NCBI RefSeq assembly: GCF_004337985.1
Contig: NC_043744.1
Coordinates: 3,439,205 to 3,503,204, forward strand
Source of the DNA: Pyricularia pennisetigena
Lineage: Eukaryota; Ascomycota; Sordariomycetes; Magnaporthales; Pyriculariaceae
Length of the DNA stretch: 64,000 bases
Direction of reading: 5' to 3'
The position numbers and the translations under genes were made by a program. The notes below the pieces were generated by a model that searched no databases, was not told the origin of the DNA, and saw only the letters and a list, made by a program, of their open reading frames with translations. This document shows, one piece after another, positions 34,121-46,497 of the stretch; position 1 is the first letter of the stretch, and every line of letters begins with the position of its first letter.

Positions 34121-35721
34121 TATAGACAAATTTAAAAAGGATCGCTCGTAACCCAATATTATCCTTCGTATATAATAATTTCAACTTTCTGGACAAAATA
34201 CAGGATTTTGGACATGGAAGACGTAACCGAATGCAAAATTTAACATCGTATTTCCTTATATTAACGCCAGGATTTAAACGATACACGCAATCCCAATGGT
34301 ACGCCACCGTACCTTTCCGCCAGAAATGGTTACAAACGCCCGCCTTTTTACAATATCCGGACACCTATTACGAAAACGCCAAATATTATATAATACACCA
34401 AATTTGTGGTTTTTTATTCCCCAACCGCCCATATACGCCTAAAATAATCCCACAATACCCTACCCTCGCACGAATTACACCAATTTCCTACTTTATCCAA
34501 ACCCCCGCTATTACCGAAAACGAAAGGAAATACGCAAAAGTTATCCAAATCCACGAAATCCTTTTTAAACGTTTTTTAAACCTGCTACCCGACCATTTCG
34601 ACTACTTTTCCGTCCTGCTCCTCGTTTATGGGGATTAAAAAACAACGTTATATATCCGTACCATTTAAAAAACTTATATCGAATTATTTCAACCTTTTAA
34701 CAAAAAACAATAAATATTACCCGTATTAGCGTTTTTCCATATCGAATTTAATTTTATTAACCAATTATAGCAATATTACGCCCCCATTATATCCATAAAT
34801 ATAATAGGGTTAGGGAAATATAACCAATTTCAAAAAAATAAAAAGGAGTTTTACCACGTTTTACGGTTTTTACAAAATATATTCCGGTCCCGCATTTTAT
34901 ACATTATAATTACTATTTTAATCCAAAACGGATTATTAAACAGGGATTAAATTTTTAAAAACGCCCTGGAAAAAGTTTTTACCGATATATTATATAATAC
35001 ATATATTTCCGTGGTAAACCGTATTTACGATAATATATTCGCTGGTTATATTAACGGTTTAATGGGTATTGGATTATGGGATATAAAACCCAAAATTAAT
35101 ATCGCTTTCCGCACGTAACGCCGTTATTTGCAAATAATTAACTTTTTATGGATAATAATAAACGCGTTCCATTAAAAAGATTACGGCGTATTGGAAATTA
35201 TAATACCGCAATTGGTCCTATTTTTTTACGGTTATAAAACAAAAAACTATAGCCCTAAAATATTATATTTAGCCTGGTTATTACGACTAAAGGTTACAAA
35301 TTAACCGCTGCGCACCGGGATTTTAAAATCAGCGTTCGTAAAATATATTACGGCCGGGAGTGGATTTAAACCGGCAAACCTAATAATTAAATATATTAAT
35401 AGGGGTTTCGTTATAAATATTAAAAATAACCGCAATTCCACGCACGATTTGCGAAAAACATTTTTAAATTGTGCAGCGATAGGGCCAATCGCAATTACGG
35501 TGCGCAAAATATTGGAAAATATCGCCCGTATACGCATTAATAGTAAATACCACATAATATTAACCAACCAAAATATAATCCATTATGCGTATTTGTTATT
35601 CCAAAATGGTTGGGGAAACGAAAAAGCCGAAATATTACCCAGTTTCGATTTCGACGGCCCTAATTTATTATACCTGGGTTTGAAAAAACTAATGGGCGAT
35701 AAATTGGAGGCATTTAATTAA
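33230..35721 (+). pseudogene. DUF6589-like protein remnant (possible transposase)
   Basis: Broken plus-strand frames can be read in order. FIRDITKFWRNRYRR and FIHVWVIAANFHEIT lie near 33.28-33.35 kb; RAFALYFINNGIPRRIVNIL followed by SGFGI lies near 33.88-33.96. An open stretch at 34231-34638 ends LLPDHFDYFSVLLLVYGD. After single stops come YIELFQPFNKKQ, then ILPVLAFFHIEFNFINQL (about 34.7 kb), and an open C terminus at 35449-35721. The VYGD block, the LPVLAFFH block and the upstream 'small ring with failing pairing' region resemble fungal DUF6589 proteins as I remember them. That family is highly multiplied in fungal genomes, has no proven role, and I infer a transposition role only from its place in this element. 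Stops sit where Gln or Trp codons are expected. Confidence 0.6.
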
Positions 35722-36399
35722 AAAATTATACGCCCCAATAACGTGTTATTTTAGGCGGATATTGAAAAAACAGGGGTAAATCTAAAAAAGGGATATAACC
35801 GGATAAACGGTTTAAATATTAATGGTATAATTAACATTGAAAGAAATTTGCTGGACGGAGTATACGAAAAATCCGACGAAAAAGGCGTATAAAATTCAAA
35901 ATAATAAAAAGTAAATTACGTAAATTAAAACGGGCAAAAGCGAGGATCGTTCCATTATAAAAAGGAATTAAATGGACGAATAACGGTAATTTTACCCGCA
36001 AATAACGGAGGCAAAATAACGTCCGTAAAACCAATAAATACAAATAAACAAATACCAATCGTAAATTTGGTCTAAAATAAAATGCGAGGTATAACCTCCT
36101 CCAAAATCCTCCGTATAAATAACCCGTTTTTTATTTATTTTCCTTACCCAAATAAACTATATTTTTTATCCACCGCCAATTATAAATCCAGCAAAAAAAA
36201 TCCTGGTAATAACCGTTATTATAATACCCCATTAACCACGAATAATAAATCCATTAAACCGGATCCCAATAATAATAATTGTTATAATATTACATATATA
36301 AAACCCCCAATTTTATAGCATTAAACCCCAAAAAAAAAGCAAAACAAAAAAACCCAAACCAATTAAAAAAGACGAAAACGCTTGGCAGCGTTAAATGTT

Positions 36400-39300
36400 T
36401 TTTTAGGAATAGGTTTATTAGCGTTACACTTTTTTTTCCGAGCTGGGGTCGCGGTAAACGATCCAAAGACCGAATCGTCCTCCTTTTTATCCTTTTTTAA
36501 AATAGGTATGCAAAATTTTTTTAACGAATCGAATATAAATTTATCGTAATTAAAGCTAAAATCGATAGATAAAAAAAACGGAATAACGACCGTTAAAGGA
36601 TCGGCGTTATTATTACTAAAAATACCTTTTTTAAACGGTTTATTGGTTTCCCGGCGTTTAATAACCCAGGAGCCAAAATCCTTTATTAGGGCCCCGATAA
36701 CCCGCGCGGTCGCGGTTTCGTCGTAAAATCCATCGCTGTTTTTAATCCATTTTATTAATTTAACTATAAACCCCTAATCCATAATAGTAAAATCGAAATA
36801 AGGTAAATGTATACGATTAATATAATTAGTAAACGTATTACGGCCACCATTTTGCTCCTGGTATTAATAATTAATATAAACTGGACCCAACGTTAAAATA
36901 AAAGCTAACGTTTTTTCTACCAAATCCTGTTCGTTAAACTGTTTAAGGATATTTAATATAAACATTAAAACCAGGCGAAAATAAAATTCGCCCATACAAC
37001 GCGTTTTATTAAAATAAAAAGTATTAAAATGCTAGGGGGGTTTTGCTATTTAAGCGAAGCAATTAAAAGGCCAGGAAAATATGATTGCCATTATTTTATA
37101 CGCCAAAAGTTGTTTAATAATTGGAAATTAGATAATTTTGGGGAAGCGTATACGCGTAATATATTTAAATAATATTTATTATATATTAATAACGGCCGGA
37201 ACAGTAAAAAAAGGGGCATTAACCTTCCGGAATATGCGATCTTTTACCCAGTCGAAAAAGGTACCTCGCATTTCGAAAATGCGCCAAATAACAGGTTTAT
37301 TTTAACTTAACCGAATTAAACGATTACAAATTTGCAACTGTATATTAACGTTCCATATTAAAAGGATAATAATACTAGTATAACAATTGGGGTGCAAATT
37401 AAAACCAACGCTGGAAATGTTAATATTTAGGATATAAACGTTAAAATTGGAGCTGAAATCGGTAAAATCGGAGACGGTTTTATCGCGTTTGGTTTGGGAT
37501 AAACCTAATCGGATAATAACTATACCGAAACTGGTTTTTTCCAAAATAAAAGTAATAAAATTAAAAAAGTTAGCAAATATATTAAAAATTGTAACAATTG
37601 TTACAAAAATGGAAAAACAATAACCATTATAATATTTATTACAATCCAAAAACATAAAAATTGTAACAATTGTTACAATAATTGTGGGGAAAAAAAAGGA
37701 TTGTAATAACTGTTACCATATGGCCAATTTACGTTTAAATCCAAGGATTGGGGGTTATAACCAGGACGCGTTAACCTTTTTTCTTTTCCTTTATACAGAT
37801 TTCGACCACGCGGGCAATAAATGGCGATTCGTTTAATATAAAATGGATTATTTTAACCCTGCCCGACGGAGGTAACGTTTTAAAATTAGTGCAAATTTTC
37901 GAATAAACCCCGTTAAAAGGACCGTCGCCGCTATACTAAATTAAAACGTCCACAATTACCGATCCAAAACGGGTTTTTCCTTCTTATAAACTTTTTTTAA
38001 AACTTTGTCGGACGTTACGGTATTTGGCTTTAAAATCCATTCCTTTTAACGTTAGCATTTTACCCAATTCCGCCGAATTAATATCCCGGTTATCGTCCTC
38101 GGCGTGGATTATTAATTAAAAAAGGTAATTAATTGCCAAAAATTGCAGCAGGCGGATAAAACCTATATTAAAAAAACCGAGGTTTGGCGGTTACCAGTTA
38201 TAATATCCGCATTAGTGGGAATTCCTAATAAAACGGGACTAATATCGTCGGTATTTTCGCCCACGAATACGGTAATAATATTTTTGAAAATTGTTTCGGT
38301 ATTCGTTATAACGTTTTCGAAACGGTGACCAAATTGGAACTCCTTAATAATAATGCTATAAGGCGGAATACGTTTACGGGGATAAATAATTATACCGTTA
38401 GGTAAAGTAAGCCCGGTGTCCATACCCTTACGTACCGTAAATACGCCCGTATATTTAAAAATTATTAACGATTTTTCGTTTAATATAATGGTAGGAATTA
38501 TAAAATTTAAAATTCGAAGGTAAAACAGCCACCATTTCCAACCTATCGATTCGAATTTTTGTAGGGAAATTCTGGTATTTTTATCGATATTAAAAACGAC
38601 GAAATAACCATTATTTTCCCAAATATAATCGACCGTAAACATGTTTTTTTAGGATAGGCCTTCAAATCGGGCGAAAAGGATCGCAGTTTTATCCCAAACC
38701 AGGGCATTAAGGCCAATAATATCCCTAATTTTGTTAATAATCGGCGTGGTAGTGGCTATACCCCGATTAATGCAAAAAATAAAACGAAATACGCGGTGTG
38801 TTATTAATTCGCGGTAACGGAGGCATTAAACTTCGTTTCCAATTATACGTTAAAAAAAAGTACCGGATAGTAAATATATAACCAAACGCCGGATATTTTT
38901 GGTATTTTCGCCCGTGGAAAAATCGGCCTTCCAACCATTTTTGCGTTAACGGTTCCTAATAAAATTATTTAATTTAAACAAATATATTAATATAACGAAA
39001 TTATAACAATTGTTATAAAAAATATTTATTAGGTATTATTTTTAATATCGGAATTATCGTCGAAATTGTCGACGTCGGGGGGGCGTTGCTAAGGATTGGA
39101 ATCGATAATTTTATCCATATATTATAGGTTAAACACCTTTTCCGCGTTATGGATTTCGTCCAATTATTTAATTTTTCGGATTAGGAATATCGAATAAAAT
39201 GTAATAATAACCGTGCCCGCAGATTTGGAATTAGATTTGCGGGCGGCGAATTTGGTTAAAATATCGTAAAATTGCGCCTAAGTAAAAATAATAACCGCTC

Positions 39301-41000
39301 GCGGGGTATCGGTAACGCATACCTCGGTTAAACCATAGTAATATTTAACGTCGAGGGCTGGGAAATTGGTTATTACCTTTTTAAATGTTTGCGAAATAAA
39401 GTTGGCCGGGACGAAAATTAAGGTGGGAAAACATCCGTCGGTATTTTGGATAAATCGGTCGTATTAGCAACGGATATACCATATATAAGTCGCCGTAAAA
39501 TAAATAATCGTTTTTCCTATACCCATTTCGTTGGTTAATAACCAATTTTTAAAAGTTAATTGCTCCAACTTTAATAAAGTATAGGCATTTAAACCGAAAA
39601 AAAAATTAGTTTAGCAAAAACAAAAATTGTAACAATAATTACAAAAATAGGGGCAGGATTATAACAGTAATTACAAAAATAGGGGCAAAATTGTAACGAT
39701 AATTACAATTATTAGGGATAATGTATATATAATTTACCAACCAGTTAATGGGGTAGCCAATAGCGACTAAAAAAAGCATTAAATATATCCCAGTTAAACC
39801 AAAAATATTTGCCTTTAATTTTTTTGTATTTAAAACCGATTTTGTTATCGGTATTTAAACCGTCGACAGGCAAAATATTTTAAAAAAAGCGCAACTCTTT
39901 CATAGCAGCCTAAATCGCGTCCGAATTAAAAAAATAACCAGTCCAGGGATAACCCTTAATCAAAATAAAAAATTGCGTATAGCATGCCAAGGAAGCCGTT
40001 AAAATTTTTTCGCGGGCGTCCTCGAAAATTTCCTTTTTTGCGCGGTTTATATTAGCAAATCGATCGGCGATAGTGGATTGGGTTTGTATAAAATTGAAAA
40101 AATCGTTTTATTGGTCGTCGCCAAAAAATTTGGGATAAAATTCGGTAATTTTTATTTTGGGTTTGGTAAAAATGGGACGATGGAACCGCCCCTCGTCGTA
40201 CAAATTGTTAAAAATACCTTTAAATATTAATAAATCCAATGGGTGCATTTAAACTTAATTTGCACGCTTTTTTTTCTTTTTTAACCGTCCGATTTTAATG
40301 GGTTTAAAACGGGACCAGGTATCGACAACGAATATTATTATTATTTTGTTATAACAGGCGCGGTTAAAACCAAACAAATTGGCGACGTTAATGGTTTGGT
40401 CGGTTCGCGAACGGGCAATTAAACGATATTAAAATTGCATTAAATGCAAATTATTTAGGGCGATAACGTTGTCGGTAATAATTGTATAATCGGCGATAGC
40501 AAACAGGGTGGAAAATTGCTCGATATTAAATTTAAAAAAATTGCGGCAATTTTTACCAAAATCGTTAAAACCTTTTTTATTTCCAATAACGATTTTTCCC
40601 TACCGGCGAAAAACAAAATAAAAAAAATAGTAATAAACTTTAAATTAATCGTCGATATAATAACCGTTATATATATATAATCCAGGGTTAGCGGTTTTAA
40701 ATTTTAAATCGCCGTTTTTAAAATTAAATCCGGTGGTTATTATCCGCAGGTAAATTAACATCGTGGCGAAAATTGTGGGAATTATAACCGGTTTAAATTT
40801 GTTTGCGAATATTTTTAGCCCGGGGAGGTTAATATCGCTTTGGCGGATAAAGGGGGGGATAAGGGGTAAACGACGCCGATTTATCAAATTATCGAAAATA
40901 GGTTTAATACCCCTATCGTTAAATATATCCGGCACGGAGGCCAAAGTCTTTTACCAAACGGGCATTTTATTACCTTTAATTTATTTGCCGGGATTATTTA
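36400..41000 (-). pseudogene. SNF2-family helicase/ATPase remnant
   Basis: On the minus strand, motif I reads NWLLTNEMGIGKTI at about 39560-39500. The C-terminal helicase lobe is open at 37655-37302 with VYILNINISSVGFNLHPN followed by LIWNVNIQLQICNRLIRLS, which corresponds to the SNF2 motif V-VI region (GxNL, WNP, Q..R..R). Motif order and spacing fit one SNF2 domain of roughly 700-800 residues, broken by many stops. An upstream acidic repeat segment (42196-41960) may be its N terminus. Swi2/Snf2 ATPases move along DNA or remodel nucleosomes; the role inside a transposon is unknown. Confidence 0.7.
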
Positions 41001-41959
41001 CTTTAAAATAAATTAAAAAACCGAATATGTCGGCGATTAAAAATAAATTAACTAATAATTAAAATTATACCCGTTATCCCAAAATATATAAAAAAGTAAA
41101 AACCAAATTGTAATAGCTATCACATTATAGCAATAATTATTTGGCATTACCGCAAAAAATTGTAACAGTTGTTATAATATAGTAAATAGCAGGACATATT
41201 AATGCAAAAATTGTAATAACTGTCGCAATCCAATAAAAAAAAACATTAACCTATTATATTAATATATTATACCAAAATATTTGTCGTTTTATAACCAAAT
41301 ACGACTATTATTTCGTTTATATTCGACGAATTATTATTAAAATAATATACCAAAATCTGGCCATTAACGCGTGCTTTTACTGCGGCGACGCCAGCAACGG
41401 ATTAAAAACGTTTAAAGGTTTAGGCGATTGGGATTTCGTTCGTGTTACGGAAAATATTATTTCCGCGACCGAACCAGGCGGGCGGGTTGGTATTATTATT
41501 AATTTTAAAGCAGTTAATATAACCCAAATGGGGTATAATACGAGCCATTTTGGTAATATTCGTATTTTTTACCCTGCGCCAAATTATAATAATTATCGCC
41601 GATACGGATTAATTTTTACCCAATTGAAAATTTTTCCATAACGGGACGGGCAGGCGATCCAGGAAATCCGTGTCCTTATACAATAGGAAATAATATTCGG
41701 GTTATGCGAAATTTACTAATCCATTATTTGGCGTCGAATTAGGTTTGGGTTACGTCCGCGATACCGAAATAAAATTAATTTTAACTGGCCGAACGGTAGT
41801 GGTTTTATATATACGGGGTGCGGGCGGCCTATTTAATGGCGCGGGTACCGGGTTAATAATAATTTCCGGTTATAGTGCAGGGGGCCGGTTTTTGGGGTCT
41901 TTTAGTGGCGGGGATAATGCGCTGGTAAATAGTTTAAAAGATATTAGGGGAATTTGCAA

Positions 41960-42196
41960 TTAGCGGTTATCCAAATCCGGGGCAAATTCGTTATAATTAT
42001 CGTTTATATTAATATTATTATCGCTTTTATTAGCGGACGCGGGGGCAGGCTGGCTATCGCTTTCGCTTATATAAATATTGTCGTTATTATAATCGACGGG
42101 GGCGGGGGTAAATTCGTTATCGCCGGCGTCCATATCGGTATTATTTCCATTTTTATCGACGGGGGCGGGGGTAGATTTATTATCGCCGGAATCCAT
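41960..42196 (-). repeat. About 66-bp coding repeats, acidic/Pro-Ala rich
   Basis: Three copies of roughly 22 codons: DSGDNKSTPAPVDKNGNN, DAGDNEFTPAPVDYNNDN and a more diverged SESDSQPAPASANKSDNN. The open frame suggests a real low-complexity protein segment between the two helicase genes, at the N terminus of the SNF2-like protein or the C terminus of its neighbour. Confidence 0.55.
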
Positions 42197-42999
42197 ATTA
42201 ACATTATTTTAATTATTATTATTATTATTAGGAATGGGGGGAAAATTTAAAAGGATTCCGGTTGCATCCGAATAACCTTGTAATGTAAAACGGTCCAACC
42301 GAGCAAAATTTAACTCCAAAATAATTGCAATATCCGCGTCGTAATTTTCCAAATCTTTAAAATACTGGTTTATTTTTTTTGTCCGCGCTCCTTTTTATGG
42401 TGTGGTTATTAGGTTAGCAAATAATTTAATATTATTAAGTATATATCCCAACGTAAATTTGGTGGTAGCTTGGGCGGAGGTTTGGCCTTTTTGGCGTTTT
42501 TTGGGAATTATGGTAATAAGGGAACGTAATTGTAACAATTATCACGGTTTTTGGCGAATTAAAGCAATTATTATAACTATTATTATAATAAAGTTAATTA
42601 AATTGCCCCGGATTTAACCGGGTGGGGGGTATTTTTGCGATGCAGGGGCGCTAATTATAATTTACCTTTATTACGATTGGGTTAATATTTGCTTGGGTGG
42701 GTAAAATATAAATAATTTTATCCAATTAAAAATGCTTTAATTAGGTTTCCTAACGAATGTGTTTGCAATATTTGCTAAGGTAATTTTGCGATTATAATAA
42801 TTATTACGTTTGTTAGTTAAAAATTGAACGCTAATTTAATCGTTACAATTTCTTATTAATCGTTACAAAAAGAATTTGGCGGTTGGGAAAAAGGTTTTTA
42901 TTATAAAAGAAAAAAAAAAACTAATAAAAATAAAAAAAGAGGTATTTATAACTGGGTTTACGTATGGGGCTTTCTGCTAATAAAATAAAATTAAAATGG

Positions 43000-45700
43000 A
43001 AACGCCAAAATTTCCGGAGTTTAGCTGTAATAATTATTACAATTCGCAATATCGAACCCTTTTATTTTTAATCGGGGCGCCGTTACGCCGTACCATCCTA
43101 TATAAAATCCAAACTTTCAATTTACGTAATAATTATTATTATCCAGCATTTGGTCGTTTTATTTAAACCGTTAATTGGGGATTTTGGTATTTAATAATTA
43201 TATGCTTTGCGCTATTTAATCCTCCCCCCCTGGTTAATCCATTTCGGTGTCGCCTTTTTTATCGTTCGACCCTTTTATAATCCAAAATACGTTATTTAAT
43301 CTAATTAGGATTTAATTTTATTCGCCCTTTAATTTTTAAATTATAAATTTATAAGCGTTCTTATATTGGATATTTTTGCAACCGTTAACGTTAACCAGCA
43401 TTTCAACCTATAATTATAATACCGTTTAATTCGTTCGTCGGCGTTTATTAATTTATTTTCCCGAATAATTGTTAATTATATCCATCGTTTCCTAAAATGC
43501 TACCGTATTTTAATTCCGCCGCCTTTTTTTTATTGTTTATGCAAATAGGAGGCGTAATCTCGTATCCCATTTTCGTATATTATTGGGAATTAAGCAACGA
43601 AATAATCGTTATATTATTTAAACCATTTAATTAATTGTAAATTTGGAATATTTTCCAGCAAATCGTTTTTCGTCCATTCCCGGTTATAGGAATAAACGAG
43701 TTTTTTAACGATATTAAAAATTATTGGTTTGGGTAATACCAACTGGGATAGTAGGTCGTATAACCGCCGCGGGTTTGGGTAAAAAATGGTTATTGCAAAA
43801 TAGGTACCCCATTTATCCAATTATTTAAACATATAACCTTTTTTGGAATTTTTCCTGGGTATTTTAATTGGCTGTTTTTTAAGGGGTAATACGGGTAAAA
43901 CTCCAATTTGGTGGACGCAGGCGTTGCAACAATTTTTAAATTGGTTTATTGTAAAAAATGGATTCGTTTCCTATATAAAATCCAATATAATTCGTCGAAA
44001 ATATTTAGCGTTAACGAAAATTTGCATATTTGGCGCTTCCTTTTTTAATTTTTTCCTATTTATTATTTCCTATTGCGTTTAATGGGGCGGAACGCGTAAT
44101 TTAAATATACCCAAAAGGCCGGTTTATGGTAATTTCGACGCTTTTACCCGGTTATTATCGTTTAAATTAAATTTAGCGACACGTGGAAAACTAATAAAGA
44201 ATAACCGCGTTTATAAATACGTTAAAAAATCTAAATGGGTAATTTATAAATTTTTAGCGTTTCCTCGTAATATTACGGGTTATTTGGTTAATTTGGTTAA
44301 TAATTTTGGTTTAATTGGTTTATATTTAACGATGGACCCCTACGTATCGAAATACCAATAAGGCGTAAAAAAATATGCGGTTTTTTTACGGTTGGGCCCG
44401 CGTGCGGTTCGTCCGAATTTTTACTATAGGTTTGCGGGGTCGTTTAATATTAACGCGCCGTATTGCATTATACGTTTTACATTAGGTATATTTATACCCA
44501 TACCCAAAAATAAAATGGAAAATATAATGCGAGCTTTAAAATCCGGTTTGGAAAATTTTGCGTAAATTTTAATTTTATCGATTTTAAATATAAATATATT
44601 ATACCGGATAATTATATTGGTTACGTTTTGTTTAATAAATTTCCTAAATACGAGATTTCTTATTAGGAATTGGCGTATTTGGATAATACGGTTTCTGGCG
44701 TTTATATATATAATGGTTTTAAGAATACGGGTGGCGGATAATGGTATAATATTTCCTATTAAAAATAAAAAACGCCGGTAATCGTTAACAAAGGTTTTGC
44801 GTTCCAAATACTGTATTATAATCGTAATTTCGGGTCGGTCGAAAAACGTTTTAACGAAACGTATTATCCTTTTATAAAACAATTAATCGAAAACGTAAAT
44901 TTTAACTTTTATTATAAAGGTTACGGTACACCCGAATATAAATACGTTTGCTGGTATAATTACCCGGACCAAACGCAGTATGGAAAACGATTCCCTAAAA
45001 TTTTTCCACTATAAAATTATATAAAATTTATTAATAGCAAATAAAGCGATGCGTTAATGGAATATGGGGTTTCGAAAAAGTTTAAAAAATCGGTAATTGG
45101 TGGTTTATTCCGGGTTTAAAAAAATGTGCGTGTGTTTATAAACGGTTTACGGGTTTTAAAAAAAGTTATATTAAATAAAATTAGTTTTGGTAATAAAAAC
45201 CGCATATTTATATTTACGTTTAAAATGGATTAGTCGATTAATTTGGGGTTCGCGGCGGGATAACGTTATATATTGCGTAATTATTTTTACTTTAATTTAT
45301 TTAATGGGATTATTTGGATAATAATAATGTTATTGCGAATTACCGAAATAATTTGCAATATTATATTTTTCCCGTACCCGGTTTTTACCAGCAAAATAAC
45401 ATTTTTTATATTATATAAAACCCGGTATATATATTGCATTTAATTATAATATAGGATTCGTGCAGGAATATTAAAGGGTTTGTGGAGGTTTAAAAACTAT
45501 ATAGCAGTTAAAGAAACGAGTTTATATTATAGGTTTAAATTACCAAAAGCTTTGGTTTTGGCGTATAATTCCGGGAAAATATATACGTCGGAGGAGGTAT
45601 TTACCGCCGCGTGTACGGGATTGGGACCGCGAAAAATTGCGTCGATCTGGTGGGAAAGCGAAATATATGTAGGCGTGCTTCCGGATATTATATATATGTA
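43000..45700 (-). pseudogene. RecQ/DEAD-type helicase remnant
   Basis: The minus strand gives PELYAKTKAFGNLNL upstream (about 45.55 kb), then YIYRVLYNIKNVILLVKTGYGKN (motif I, about 45.4 kb), NNIIIIQIIPLNKLK (motif Ia). An open C-terminal lobe at 44882-44424 has FLGMGINIPNVKRIMQYGALI, followed after a stop by FGRTARGPNRK (motif VI, about 44.4 kb). GMGxDxPxVxxVIxY and GRxxR are hallmarks of the RecQ helicase core. Downstream minus-strand fragments to about 43 kb are probably its C-terminal extension. Degraded by stops at Gln and Trp positions. Confidence 0.75.
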
Positions 45701-45751
45701 ATTTAATACGAATATATAAAAATTTGCGGAAATAATGGTTTTTTTTAATGG

Positions 45752-46120
45752 GTGGATGTATAACGTATTATATAATATATATTTTATACGGATTGTAAAA
45801 TTAATGGTTTTGCGTTATTTATATTAAAATTTATATGTAAAAATTCCTTTCGCTTTTGCGATTTTCCTTATATAAATTTTAACGGATTATAATCGTTGTT
45901 AATAAAATGCGAAATGGGTATCGATAATATTTATAGGTGGACGTACAATATATTAAGTGAAATTTACCTTATACGGATTATAAAATAAATATTTTTGCGA
46001 TATTTGGATTAAAATTTATATGTGAAAATTCCTTTCGCTTTTGCGATTTTTTATATATAAATTTTAACGGATTATAATCGTTATTATTAAAATGCGAAAT
46101 GGGTATCGATGGTGTTTTTG
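45752..46120 (+). repeat. Two 185-bp subterminal tandem repeats
   Basis: TTAAAATTTATATGT(A/G)AAAAT recurs at 45824 and 46009, followed by the same GCGAAATGGGTATCGAT block. It lies in the non-coding right end of the large element, upstream of the RecQ-like gene, where transposase-binding or promoter repeats are often found. Confidence 0.8.
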
Positions 46121-46488
46121 GGTTAATAATGGGGATACCGCCATAAACGGATAAAAGGCGGGTTATATCCAATTTTTAATTGGCGTACCGGGTGCAAAAA
46201 ATTTTAAATTAATAAAAAAGGCCTACCAATTCCTATTTTCAACGATGTTTTCTTTTTTCGATATTTTGCGTGGTTATGGAATAATAAGGGAATGTCGGTC
46301 GCAAAAAGGCCAAAAATACCGCCATAAACGGCGAAAATCGACAAGTTGTCCTCAAACCTAAACCAAAACGTTTTTTGGATGGACCCACAGGTACATTGCA
46401 AAACCGCAATTGAGCCACGAAGTGGAGCGAAGCGAACGGAGTGGATTAATTGTGGAGCTTTGGGCTTTAGGGATGAGCCCTGAGACTA

Positions 46489-46497
46489 TAGCGAATG
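46489..46497 (+). repeat. 9-bp target site duplication, right
   Basis: TAGCGAATG, the partner of 32684-32692. Confidence 0.8.

Larger units (their letters stand above)
32693..46488 (+). mobile_element. 13.8-kb TIR transposon carrying DUF6589-like, SNF2-like and RecQ-like remnants
   Basis: Ends: left TAGTCTCAGTGCTCA, right TGAGCCCTGAGACTA. A second matching block lies inside each end (32818-32855 and 46316-46353: CGATTTTCGCCGTTTATGGC-like). It is flanked by a 9-bp duplication within a different repeat, and the flanks join to a sequence seen uninterrupted twice elsewhere in the window. Contents: a plus-strand DUF6589-like gene (about 33.2-35.7 kb) convergent with minus-strand SNF2-like (about 36.4-41 kb, perhaps to 42.2) and RecQ-like (about 43-45.7 kb) genes. 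All are broken by RIP-type stops. The superfamily is not identified; 8- to 10-bp duplications occur in Mutator, hAT and KDZ-type elements. Confidence 0.82.

Noticed and set aside
41990..42190. CRISPR-like short repeats
   Set aside because: Coding repeats of about 66 bp with no unique spacers in a eukaryotic genome.
41954..42250. Plus-strand ORF rich in Ile/Gly
   Set aside because: Antisense of the acidic 66-bp repeats; hydrophobicity is a by-product.
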